A model generated the notes under the pieces. The model was not told where the DNA came from, made no database searches, and was given only the letters and a program-made list of their open reading frames with translations. The translations under genes were made by a program, and so were the position numbers. Shown here one piece after another: positions 1-11,944 of a DNA stretch of 64,000 nucleotides (positions are counted from its first letter, which is position 1; each line of letters starts with the position of its first letter). This stretch comes from Stomorhina lunata (taxonomy: Eukaryota > Arthropoda > Insecta > Diptera > Rhiniidae): the NCBI GenBank assembly GCA_933228675.1, contig OW121742.1, positions 109,896,493-109,960,492 on the forward strand, written 5' to 3'.

Positions 1-860
1 TTCGTTCAGTTTTTTAATACAACAAAAAAATTCGGTCATTTTTTTATATGGAAAAAATTTGGTCAGTTTTTTTTATGTAGAAAAAATTTAGTTAATTTTT
101 CTATAAAATAAAAATTCGGTCAGTTTTTTATATAGACAAATATCGGTCAGTTTGTTTGACATAGAAAAAATTCAGTCAGGTTTTTTATACAACAAAATAT
201 TCTATTAGTTTTTTAATACAACAAAAAAATTAGGTCAGTTTTTTTGAAATTGAAAGAATTCAGTCAGTTTTTTATCAAAAAAAAATCGGTCAGTTTTTTT
301 ATATAGAAAAAATTTGGTCAGTTTTTGTATATAGAAAAAATTTGATCAGTTTTTATGAAATAGAAAAAATTAATCAGTTTTTTATATAGAAAAAATTTGG
401 TATTTTTTTTTTTTTTTTGGAATAGAAAAAATTCGGTCAGTTTTTTTATCCAAAAAAAAAATTCGGTCAATTTTTTTTTATAGAAAAAATTTAGTCAGTT
501 TTTTTATAAAAAAAAAAAATGAGAAAAAATTAGTAAGAAAAATTTCAAAAACTTTTTCTAATGTAATTTTTTATTTAGAAAGAATTCATGACTTCTTTAT
601 TAAAAATTTCTGCCAGTTTTTCGATATAAAAAAAAAATTCGAGCAGTTTATCTTAAAATATTTTATTTCTACATTTTTATCAAAAAATTGTCATTTTAAG
701 GCAGAATAATATCAATTTTTCTATATAGAAATAATTAGGTCACTTTTTTTTTAAGAAAAGAATTTGGTCAATTATTTTATATAAAGAAATAATTCTGCTG
801 TTTGACATTGTAGGTAAAAATTTGCACAGTTTTTCTATTTAAACGACCAATTAAGTTTTG
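1..860. repeat. Divergent tandem array, about 28-30 bp, GGTCAG-T(n) type
   Basis: Recurring GGTCAG followed by a T run and an A run (TATATAGAAAAAA core) at about 28-30 bp spacing. Copies differ in run length and carry many substitutions, so this is an old array. It decays into unique AT-rich DNA after about 860. The TATAGAAAAA part resembles half of the palindromic core of the younger arrays. Confidence 0.75.
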
Positions 861-1984
861 AATATCAAAAATACGATCCGGTTTCTAGTGTTTTATCCGA
901 AAAGTTTTATCTGTTAGGATTTAGTTTTGCTATGGAGACTTATTTTAAATATTATACCTTTTATTTATAAAGTTCAGGAAATGTTACACCTTCTCCTTTA
1001 CCTCCAATTTTAATAACTATTAATTAAAAGCATTTATTTAATAGTTTATACAAGACATTTCATATTATTACATGATCTCTATAACCTGATAATTTGCTCG
1101 ATTTTAGTCTCAAAAAACACTTGTTACAAATTCAAATTTGTTCGTTTTGGTTTGTATATTTTAAAGCTTAATTTCATAATTACGGGTTACTTATGTTAGG
1201 AAAAGTAATAGCAAATTACCACTTAAGTAATGCAGACATAATGAATGATAATTTAAACTTATATGAGATAGAGGCAAACAATGTTTGTTCAAGAAAATAC
1301 GATGAGAACCAAATTATGAAAGTGACAATTTCGGTCATTAGGAATTGAAATAATTTAGAAATAATAAAAATTAAAAGTAATTTTTGAAATTTAAAATTCA
1401 TTTATAATCATGTTTATTCATTTGTATTTCTAGTCACTTGGTATCTCTGAACATATTTTACATTCTTAATTTATTGCTTATTTTTTCGCGTTTTTGGAAT
1501 CGTGTTCACTTTTTTAAAGTTATAAACCGTTTAGATATTGAAAGTTGTTTGTTAGTTTGTTTAACTTGTTTTTTTATTACCAATTTGAATAAACGGTAGT
1601 AACAAAAACGTAGTTTTTTTCTATTTCTTCCAGCAAGATTTATTAAATTTATGTTTATTTGTTATTGGATTTTACACATTACACCACGAAAAAAAAATTT
1701 CATTCAAAAATTTTATATAGGACTGGGTTCTATTACTGGGTAGCTCAATTTTCATTAAATTTTTTGCCCAACTCAAACTAAACACCAGCTCCATTGCGGT
1801 CTAGAGCTACAAAAATAAGAAAAACCCCCTCCGAAAACCTCAAAATGTGTTTAAAGTTTACAAAATTTTAGAGTTTGAAAAACAAGTAAAAGTCATATTG
1901 GGCAACGCCGAAGCTCATAAACCCATCAACAAAAATTTTTTAAATTAAAGTTAATAAAAGAAGTTTTCTTAAAAAGAAAGATAC
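861..1984. other. AT-rich intergenic DNA, nothing recognised
   Basis: No gene, RNA or repeat structure is visible apart from homopolymer runs. Open frames here are short and lack coding character. Confidence 0.5.
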
Positions 1985-4200
1985 TTCTAAAGAAAAATTG
2001 ACGACAATAATTCTCAATAAAGGTTGACGATATTCCAATATTTCTGTAAAAAAGTTGACGAAAAGCCAACAATTCTATAGAAAAATTAACGATAGGCCAA
2101 TGTTTCTTTGTTTACAAGGTTTGCTTCTTAAGTCTTTTGTTTTGAGGGGTATTTTTATCACTAGCGCAACGTTTGTTCTTGTTAACTGATTGAAAAGTTG
2201 ACGAAAGGAAGACATTTCTATTGAAAAGTTGACCAAAGGAAGACATTTCCATAGAAAACTTAAACAAAGGAAGACTTTTCCATAGAAAAATTGAACAAAG
2301 GAAGACCTTTCTATAGGAAAGTTGACTAAAGGAAGAATTTTCTATAGAAAAGTTGACCAAAGGAAGACCTTTCTATAGAAAAGTTGACCAAAGGAAGACT
2401 TTTCTATAGAAAAGTTGACCAAAGGAAGACCTTTCTATAGAAAAGTTGACCAAAGGAAGACTTTTCTATAGAAAAGTTGACCAAAGCCAGACTTTTCTAT
2501 AGAAAAGTTGACCAAAGCAAGACTTTTCTATAGAAAAGTTGACCAAAGGAAGACTTTTCTGTAGAAAAGTTGACCAAAGGAAGACTTTTCTATAGAAAAG
2601 TTGACCAAAGGAAGAATTTTCTATAGAAAAGTTGACCAAAGGAAGATTTTTCTATAGAAAAGTTGACCAAAGGAAGAATTTGCTATAGAAAAGTTGACCA
2701 AAGGAAGACTTTTCTGTAGAAAAGTTGACCAAAGGAAGAATTTGCTATAGAAAAGTTGACCAAAGGAAGACTTTTCTATAGAAAAGTTGACCAAAGGAAG
2801 AATTTTCTATAGAAAAGTTGACTTTTCTATAGAAAAGTTGACTTTTCTATAGACAAGATGACTTTTCTATCTAAAGTTCTAAAGTTGACCAAAGGAAGAC
2901 TTTTCTATAGAAAAGTTGACCAAAGGAAGACTTTTCTATATAAAAGTTGACCAAAGGAAGACTTTACTATAGAAAAGTTGGCCAAAGGAAGACTTTTCTA
3001 TAGAAAAGTTGACCAAAGGAAGACTTTTCTATAGAAAAGTTGACCAAAGGAAGACTTTTCTATAGAAAAGTTGACCAAAGGAAGACTTTTCTATAGAAAA
3101 GTTGACCAAAGGAAGACTTTTCTATAGAAAAGTTGACCAAAGGAAGACTTTTCTGTAGAAAAGTTGACCAAAGGAAGACTTTTCTATAGAAAAGTTGACC
3201 AAAGGAAGACTTTTCTATAGAAAAGTTGATTATAGAAAGACTTTTCTATAGAAAAGTTGACCAAAGGAAGACTTTTCTATAGAAAAGTTGACCAAAGGAA
3301 GACTTTTCTATAGAAAAGTTGACCAAAGGAAGACTTTTCTATAGAAAAGTTGACCAAAGGAAGACTTTTCTATAGAAAAGTTGACCAAAGGAAGACTTTT
3401 CTATAGAAAAGTTGACCAAAGGAAGACTTTTCTGTAGAAAAGTTGACCAAAGGAAGACTTTTCTATAGAAAAGTTGACCAAAGGAAGACTTTTCTATAGA
3501 AAAGTTGACCAAAAGAAGACTTTTCTATAGAAAAGTTGACCAAAGGAAGACTTTTCTATAGAAAAGTTGACCAAAGAAAGACACTTATATAGAAAAGTTG
3601 ACCAAAGAAAAACATTTCTATAGAAAAGTTGACCAAAGGAAGACATTTCTAAAGAAAAGTTGACCAAAGGAAGACATTTTTAAAGAAAAGTTGGCCAAAG
3701 GAAGACATTTCTAAAGAAAAGTTGACCAAAGGAAGACATTTCTAAAGAAAAGTTGACCAAAGGAGACATTTCTAGGAAGACTTTTCTATAGAAAAGTTGA
3801 CCAAAGGAAGACTTTTCTATAGAAAAGTTGACCAAAGGAAGACTTTTCTATAAAAAAGTTGACCAAAGGAAGACTTTTCTATAGAAAAGTTGACCAAAGA
3901 AAGACTTTTCTGTAGAAAAGTTGACCAAAGGAAGACTTTTATGTAGAAAAGTTGACCAAAGGAAGACTTTTCTATAGAAAAGTTGACCAAAGGAAGACTT
4001 TTCTATAGAAAAGTTGACCAAAGGAAGACTTTTCTATAGAAAAGTTGACCAAAGGAAGACTTTTTCTATAGAAAAGTTCAACTTCCTTAGGTCAACTTTG
4101 AAGATCCTTCTTTAAAAAAGTTGACCGAAGGAAGACTTTTCTTTAGAAAAGTTGACTTTTCTATAGAAAAGTTGACCAAAAGAAGACTTGTCTGTAGAAA
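1985..4200 (+). repeat. 31-bp minisatellite, spacer type GTTGACCAAAGGAAGAC
   Basis: Tandem 31-bp monomers: the 14-bp perfect palindrome TTTTCTATAGAAAA plus a 17-bp spacer GTTGACCAAAGGAAGAC. Degenerate copies occupy 1985-2108 and the main array starts near 2191 after about 80 bp of unique DNA. Copies in the middle are near identical and those at both ends diverge. Length implies roughly 65 copies. Short palindrome-only units occur near 2815-2870. The same family returns inverted at 8514-10450 and 11945-14065. Confidence 0.95.
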
Positions 4201-5296
4201 TTTTTACTTTAGGCCAAAAACCTTTATCTGCGTCTATGCCTGTGTTATATTTGCGTAGGGTATCCCTAAAAAGTAAAACTCCAAAATTATTTTATATTAT
4301 AATTTTTCATTTTTGTTTTTTTTTTTTTTTTTCTTTTAAGAAAAACTAGTTTTTCTTCAAAAGTGGAAAATAAATGTATGGATATTTATTTTTTTCTTAA
4401 TTTTTTTCTTAAAAATTTTTGGATGTTGAAATTTTATATTTGATTTCTATGTGGGTTTCCTCTAGTGTACGGCTGGCATTTTTTAATTGATTGTTTGAAA
4501 GAAAAAAATATTTGAAATTTTGCAAACAAAATAAACAAGTGTTGGATTTGAGTTTTTGGCTCCATTTTGCTCTAAGGTGAATTGAAATGAAGAAAACCAA
4601 AGAAAATCAGTCACCACCTTTGGAAAAAAAATAAACAAGTCTGTGCAATTTTGAATTTTGAGTTTAATAACCATTAACTACATTTTTTTACTATTAGCTT
4701 TTTCACTTTTTTTCAATTGAATTTTTTTTAACATAATAAAAAATTGCAACTATTTTGTGCAATACTTTTTTGCTTTGGTATAAAGTTTATGGCCAAAATG
4801 TTGATGAACTTGTTTTTTTATGTCTTTAATAACGATTTCAATTGGAAATTGTAATAAATTTATTGAATTTGTTTAAAAAATTGAAATATTTGAAAAAACT
4901 AAAAATTTGAAAAATGTTATAAAACCCCCTGTTAAAGCAGGAAACTATAAATGATTAAGTTACTAAACGGGAGTTTCAAAAAACGTATTTATTGAACATG
5001 GATTTAGCAAGTGTTTGAGAAGGAATCCGGTTAAAAAATTTATTGACCATATAAATAATGTCAATGATTTCCTTTAATACTCCAGGAAATTAAATGAAAA
5101 ACAGGAATCTTTACTACAGACTATTAACCTAAACTGAATTAGTCTAATATCAACCAGTTATAGGATCAGATATAGATTCCTATATAGCTCAGATAAAACT
5201 AATTTATAGAATCAAAAATGGATTAAAAATATTAAATTTTTATAAACACGAACTACGTTTCTTGCTTACAAAGTTTGGTGCTTAAGTCTTTTGTTT
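4201..5296. other. AT-rich spacer between arrays
   Basis: No gene seen. The last 35 bp (about 5262-5296) resemble 2109-2150, the unique sequence left of the previous array, both containing CTTAAGTCTTTTGTTTT. Confidence 0.5.
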
Positions 5297-5880
5297 TTGA
5301 AGACATTTCTATAGAAAAGTTGACAAAAGGAAGATATTTCTAAAGAAAAAATCACCAAAGGAAGACATTTTTAAAGAAAAGTTGACCAAAGGAAGACATT
5401 TCTATAGAAAAGTTGACCAAAGGAAGACGTTTCCATAGAAAAGTTGACCAAAGGAAGACATTTCTATAGAAAAGTTGACCAAAGGAAGACATTTCTATAG
5501 AAAAGTTGACCAAAGGAAGACACTTCTATAGAAAAAATTACAAAAGGAAGACTTTTCTATAGAAAAGTTGAACAAAGGAAAACAAGTCTATAGAAAAGTT
5601 GGCCAAAGAAACACATTTCTAAAGAAAAGTTGACCAAAGAAAGATTTTCCATAGAAAAGTTGAGTAAAGATATTTCTAAAGAAAAAACGGAAGACATTTC
5701 TAAAGAAAACTTATCTAAAGAAAACATTTCTAAAGAAAAGTTGACAAAAGGAAGACTTTTTTAGATAAAAGTTGATCAAGTTAAGACAAAATAAAGACAT
5801 TTGTATTGAAAAGTTGACAAAAAGAAGACTTTTCTATAGAAAAGTTGACCACAGGAGGCTTTTCTATAAAAAAGTTGAAA
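5297..5880 (+). repeat. Diverged 31-bp array, GTTGACCAAAGGAAGAC type
   Basis: Same spacer family and orientation as the array at 1985-4200, but with many point changes (often CTAAAG for CTATAG) and indels. It merges at its right end into the AT-only array that follows. Confidence 0.85.
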
Positions 5881-7650
5881 GGAACAAATTTCCATAACAA
5901 AAATTTTCTAAAGAAAAAATTTCAATAACAAAATTTTTATAAAGAAAAAATTTCAATATCAAAATTTTTCTAAAGAAAAAATTTTAATATCAAAATTTTT
6001 CTAAAAAAAAAAAATTCAATATCAGAATTTTTCTAAAGAAAAAATTTTAATATCATAATTTTTCTAAAGAAAAAATTTCAATATCAAAATTTTTCAAAAA
6101 AAACAAATTAAAATCAAAATTTTTCAAAAAAAAAAAAATGTCAATATCAAAATTTTTCTAAAGAAACAATTTCAATATCAAAATTTTTCTAAAGAAAAAA
6201 TTTCAATATCAAAATTTTTCTAAAAAAAAATTTTAATATCAAAATTTTTCAAAAAAAATTTAATATCAAAATTTAAAAAAAAAAATTCAATATCAAAATT
6301 TTTCTAAAGAAAAAATTTCAATATCTAAATTTTTCTAAAGAAAAAATTTCAATATCAAAATTTTTATAAAGAAAAAATTTCAATATCAAAATTTTTATAA
6401 AGAAAAAATTTCAATGTCAAAATTTTTCTAAAGAAAAATTTTAATATCAAAATTTTTCTAAAAAAAAAATTTTAATATCAAAATTTTTCTAAAAAAAAAA
6501 TTTTAATATCAAAATTTTTCTAAAGAAAAAATTTCAATATCAAAATTCTTCTAAAGAAAAAATTTCAATTTCAAAATTTTTCTAAAGAAAAAATTTCAAT
6601 ATCAAAATTTTTCTAAAGAAAAAATTTCAATATGAAAATTTTTCTAAAGAAAAATTTTAATATCAAAATTTTTCTAAAAAAAAATTTAATATCAAAATTT
6701 TTCTAAAGAAAAAATTTCAATATCAAAATTTTTCTAAAGAAAAAATTTCAATATCAAAATTTTTCTAAGAAAAAAATTTCAATATCAAAATTTTTCTAAA
6801 GAAAAAATTTCATTATCAAAATTTTTCTAAAGAAAAAATTTCAATATCAAAATTTTTCTAAAGAAAAAATGTCAATGTCAAAATTTTTCTAAAGAAAAAA
6901 TTTCAATATCAAAATTTTTCTTAAGATAAAATTTCAATATCAAAATTTTTCTAAAGAAAAAATTTCAATATCAAAATTTTTCGAAAAAAAAATTTCAATA
7001 TCAAAATTTTTCTAAAAAAAAATTTCAATATCAAAATTTTTATAAAGAAAAAATTTCAATATCAAAATTTTTATAAAGAAAAAATTTCAATGTCAAAATT
7101 TTTCTAAAGAAAAATTTTAATATCAAAATTTTTCTAAAAAAAAAATTTTAATATCAAAATTTTTCTAAAAAAAAAATTTTAATATCAAAATTTATCTAAA
7201 GAAAAAATGTCAATGTCAAAATTTTTCTAAAGAAAAAATTTCAATGTCAAAATTTTTCTAAAGAAAGAATTTCAATATCAAAATTTTTCTTAAGATAAAA
7301 TTTCAGTATCAAAATTTTTCTAAAGAAAAAATTTCAATATCAAAATTTCTCTAAAAAAAAATTTCAATATCAAAATTTTTCTAAAAAAAAAATTTCAATA
7401 TCAAAATTTTTCTAAAGAAAAAATTTCAATATCAAAATTTTTCTAAAGAAAAAATTTCAATATCAACATTTTTCTAAAGAAAAAATTTCAATATCAAAAT
7501 TTTTCTAAAGAAAAAATTTCAATATCAAAATTTTTCTAAAGAAAAAATTTCAATATCAAAATTTTTCTAAAGAAAAAATTTTAATATCAAAATTTTTTTA
7601 AAGAAAAAATTTCAATATCAAAATTTTTCTAAAGAAAAAATTTCAATATC
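5881..7650 (+). repeat. AT-only 31-bp array, AATATCAAAA type
   Basis: Monomer of 31 bp made of AATATCAAAA, TTTTTCTAAAGAAAAAA and TTTC, with a near-palindromic centre TTTTTCTAAAGAAAAA. Copies vary mainly in A-run length. At 7651-7750 a few copies of the GTTGACCAAAGG family resume, so this array sits inside the older family and probably arose from it by loss of the GC-containing spacer. Confidence 0.9.
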
Positions 7651-7750
7651 TATAGAACACTTGACCAAAGGAAGACAGTTCAATAGAAAAGTTGACCAAA
7701 GAAAGTATTTTCTATAGAAAAGTTGACCAAAGGAAGTCTGACATTTCTAT

Positions 7751-8513
7751 ACAAATGTACATCCGTTTTTTAAATATTCAAACATCTTTCACGCCATAAA
7801 TATTTTATTACATACTCAAAACTTTTTGTATTTAAAACCCGCTTTGTTCTTAATGTAAATAACAACAATTATCTAAAATAAAATTCTTAGAAAAATCTTA
7901 AATTTTGCTTTAAAAAATTAAATAAATTTCAAAACACAGATTTTATACTCAATTCAACAACAACAACAAGTTTGGAGCTGTCATTTTTTTCTAATAACAA
8001 ATGACCTTGGCAAATACCTTTCAAACTGACATACTCGGTAATGTTTACTTACAAATGCATATACCCAATACATACCTATGTATGTACCTCTACATACATG
8101 TATTAGCGTCTATGTATATAAAAGTTCTTTGTGTATTTGAAAGTCTTGAAGATTTCAAGATTCAAGCTCATTCACTCGTTCATTCCTTTTAAATGAGTCT
8201 TGATTCTTTTAAAAGTTTTGTTTACAGTCTTGGCAATTTTATAAATCAAGCATTAATTGAAACAAAGACAATTGTACGCAAACATGACAAACATTTCGTT
8301 ATAAATATTTATATTTACAATTTATTTCTTTAAAATCTCATCGATTTGTCTAAATACTTGGAATATAAGTTATTGCGCATGTGCAGCTTCAACAAATGTT
8401 TACTCAGTTTCAAGGAGAATCAATAAAATGCGCAGCAAATACACATTAAATAAATTCTTTTATCTAGATCCAGCAAAATCTATAACTCTTCCTATCAACA
8501 ACTTCCCACGACT
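7751..8513. other. Unique DNA between arrays
   Basis: Contains fly-type CATACATATGTATG-like and CAACAACAACAA microsatellite stretches. No gene recognised. Confidence 0.5.
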
Positions 8514-10450
8514 ACTTTTCTAAAGAAATGTCTTCCTATCGTCAACTTTTCTATAGAAATGTCTTCCTATCGTCAACTTTTCTACAAAAATGTCTTCCTA
8601 TCGTCAACTTTTCTATAGAAATGTCTTCCTTTGACAACTTTTCTATAGAAAATTCTTCCTTTGGTCAACTTTTCTATAGAAAAGTCTTCCTTTGGTCAAC
8701 TTTTCTATAGAAAAGTCTTCCTTTGGTCATTTTTTCTATAGAAAAGTCTTCCTTTGGTCAACTTTTCTATAGAAAAGTCTTCCTTTGGTCAACTTTTCTA
8801 TAGAAAAGTCTTCCTTTGGTCAACTTTTCTATAGAAAAGTCTTCCTTTGGTCAACTTTTCTATAAAAAAGTCTTCCTTTGGTCAACTTTTCTATAGAAAA
8901 GTCTTCCTTTGGTCAACTTTTCTATAGAAAAGTCTTCCTTTGGTCAACTTTTCTATAGAAAAGTCTTCCTTTGGTCAACTTTTCTATAGAAAAGTCTTCC
9001 TTTGGTCAACTTTTCTATAGAAAAGTCTTCCTTTGGTCAACTTTTCTATAGAAAAGTCTTCCTTTGGTCAACTTTTCTATAGAAAAGTCTTCCTTTGGTC
9101 AACTTTTCTATAGAAAAGTCTTCCTTTGGTCAACTTTTCTATAGAAAAGTCTTCCTTTGGTCAACTTTTCTATAAAAAAGTCTTCCTTTGGTCAACTTTT
9201 CTATAGAAAAGTCTTCCTTTGGTCAACTTTTCTATAGAAAAGTCTTCCTTTGGTCAACTTTTCTACAGAAAAGTCTTCCTTTGGTCAACTTTTCTATAGA
9301 AAAGTCTTCCTTTGGTCAACTTTTCTATAGAAAAGTCTTCCTTTGGTCAACTTTTCTATAGAAAAGTCTTCCTTTGGTCAACTTTTCTAGAGAAAAGTCT
9401 TCCTTTGGTCAACTTTTCTAGAGAAAAGTCTTCATTTGGTCAACTTTTCTATAGAAAAGTCTTCCTTTGGTCAACTTTTCTATAGAAAAGTCTTCCTTTG
9501 TTCAACTTTTCTAAAGAAAAGTCTTCCTTTGGTCAACCTTTCTATAGAAAAGACTTTCTTTGGTCAACTTTTCTATAGAAAAGACTTTATTTGGTCAACT
9601 TTTCTTTAGAAAAGTTTTTTTCTGGTCAACTTTTCTATAGAAAAGTCTTCCTTTGGTCAACTTTTCTATAGAAAAGTCTTCCTTTGGTCAACTTTTCTAT
9701 AGAAAAGTCTTCCTTTGGTCAACTTTTCTATAGAAAAGTCTTCCTTTGGTCAACTTTTCTATAGAAAAGTCTTCCTTTGGTCAACTTTTCTAAAGAAGAG
9801 TCTTTCTTTGTTCAATTTTTCTAAAGAAAAGACTTCCTTTGTTCAACTTTTCTAAAGAAAAGTCTTCCTTTGGTCAACTTTTCTATAGAAAAGTCTTCCT
9901 TTGGTCAACTTTTCTATAGAAAAGTCTTCCTTTGGTCAACTTTTCTATAGAAAAGTCTTCCTTTGGTCAACTTTTCTATAGAAAAGTCTTCCTTTGGTCA
10001 ACTTTTCTATAGAAAAGTCTTCCTTTGGTCAACTTTTCTATAGAAAAATCTTCCTTTGGTCAACTTTTCTATAGAAAAATCTTCCTTTGGTCAACTTTTC
10101 TATAGAAAAGTCTTCCTTTGGTCAACTTTTTTATAGAAAAGTTTTCCTTTGGTCAACTTTTCTATAGAAAAGTCTTCCTATGGTCAACTTTTCTATAGAA
10201 AAGTTTCCTCTATTCAACTTTTCTTTAGAAAAGTCTTCCTCTGGTCAAGTTTTCTATAGAAAAGTCTTCCTTTGGTCAACTTTTCTATAGAAAAGTCTTC
10301 CTTGATCAACTTTTCTATAGAAAAATCCTCCTTTGGTCAACTTTTCTATAGAAAAGTTTCCTCTGGTCAAAGTTTCCTCTGGTCAATGTCTGCCTATCGT
10401 CTACTTTTCTATAGAAATGTCTTCCTTTGATCAATTTTTCTATAGAAATG
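8514..10450 (-). repeat. 31-bp minisatellite, inverted copy of the GTTGACCAAAGGAAGAC family
   Basis: The plus strand reads palindrome TTTTCTATAGAAAA plus GTCTTCCTTTGGTCAAC, the exact reverse complement of the spacer at 2191-4200. Central copies are nearly identical; the edges (8514-8640, 10190-10450) carry the variants TATCGTCAAC and GTTTCC. Length implies about 60 copies. Confidence 0.95.
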
Positions 10451-11944
10451 TTTTAATTTGCATTCCATCATCTATTTTTAGAAAGATCATTAAAAAAATA
10501 GTTTTTGACGTTTCGTTTAGACCTTAATTACTTCTCTCAACCAATTTCCTTTTGAAAAACTTTTTGTCTCAAACCTTAAGGCCATTTCAAAATATTTGAG
10601 TTAATTAACAAAAAACGTCTGTTAAAAAATCTACTTTCGCATATTTTCGTAAGACCAAATTGAAATAAAAATATTGATTACTTTTCTTTCGGTCTTTAGA
10701 CAATTAAGAGCAAAAAATAAATTAGTTTTTTTTTTTTTCAAACAAATTTTTTTTTTTCAGGCAAAATTTACTTTCAATTTTTAGTTATTCAAATATTTTA
10801 CTTTTGGTTAGAAAATCCAAGCCAAAGTGGGTAGGGAGGGAGTTTGAAATTGGAATTGAAATTTCAATTTTATTTATTTTCAAATAAATTTCAGTTTCTT
10901 TTGGGGTTGAGATATTGGCAATTTGTTAATCAGCTTAAAAATACAAATTCAGGTTAAAATACCAAGAGCCGTGAAACAAAACCAAAACTTTTTTTCTGTT
11001 CAATTTTTTTTTATTGTTTTAACAAATTGCATTATAATGGAAAATTGAGGTTTTCAGGTGAAATTTGTTTAATAGAAGAAAAAAATCAATAAATTTTTTT
11101 GTGTTTTTTTAACATATGGTAAATGGACTTATGTTGAATGTTATGAAATGAAATTGTTTTGCATAAATATTTGTTTGTTTGTTAATTTAACAAATTAATT
11201 TCAAATTTCTTGAACAATATCCACAATAATTAAGACATTTGCTTACATCAAACATCAAATGTTAAACATACAACATTTAACGTTTAAACAATTTTCACTT
11301 TCACTTACAAATTTGCCACTCAATCCTCAACTCAACTCTCAACTCAATTTGCATCATTAACTACACAAACACACACTCAAAATCCATAAACACTCTTACA
11401 CATACGCACACACATACGGATGAATGGTTAGAAGGACGGTCGGATGGATGGATGGATGGATGAATGGTTGGTGGGTAATAAATATTTAACTGTAATTGTC
11501 TGCAAAATGTTGCACATATGAAAACTCACACAGTTAAACCCAAAAACACACATATCGTCAACCAAAATGCAAAAGGTTCTAACTAACAAATATTCAAAAT
11601 TTTTGTTGTTAGTTTTCGGAAGTCCTTAACTAAAAAATCACTAAAAAAATCAAATTTGATTTTGTATATATTAAAACTTTCTCCATTTTTGGTAGCGATA
11701 TATATGAATATATAAATAATAGCCTCTTTTAACATAAAACCATTAACGTTTGTTAGGTAAATTCAACTAAACCATGATTTTAATAATGACTTGAGGTAAA
11801 AACTTTTTCGAAAAAGTTGCATCAATTTTCAAAAAACAACTTTTGAATATTCAAAAAGCAACAAGAGAAGGCACAAACAACAAATTTCAATTGTTATTAA
11901 ATTAAAAAAATAAACGATATTTATATGTTAACAATATGCAAACA
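10451..11944. other. Unique AT-rich DNA with a GGAT microsatellite
   Basis: Holds a short (GGAT)n tract near 11440-11465 and CA-rich stretches near 11360-11420. No gene recognised. Confidence 0.5.
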
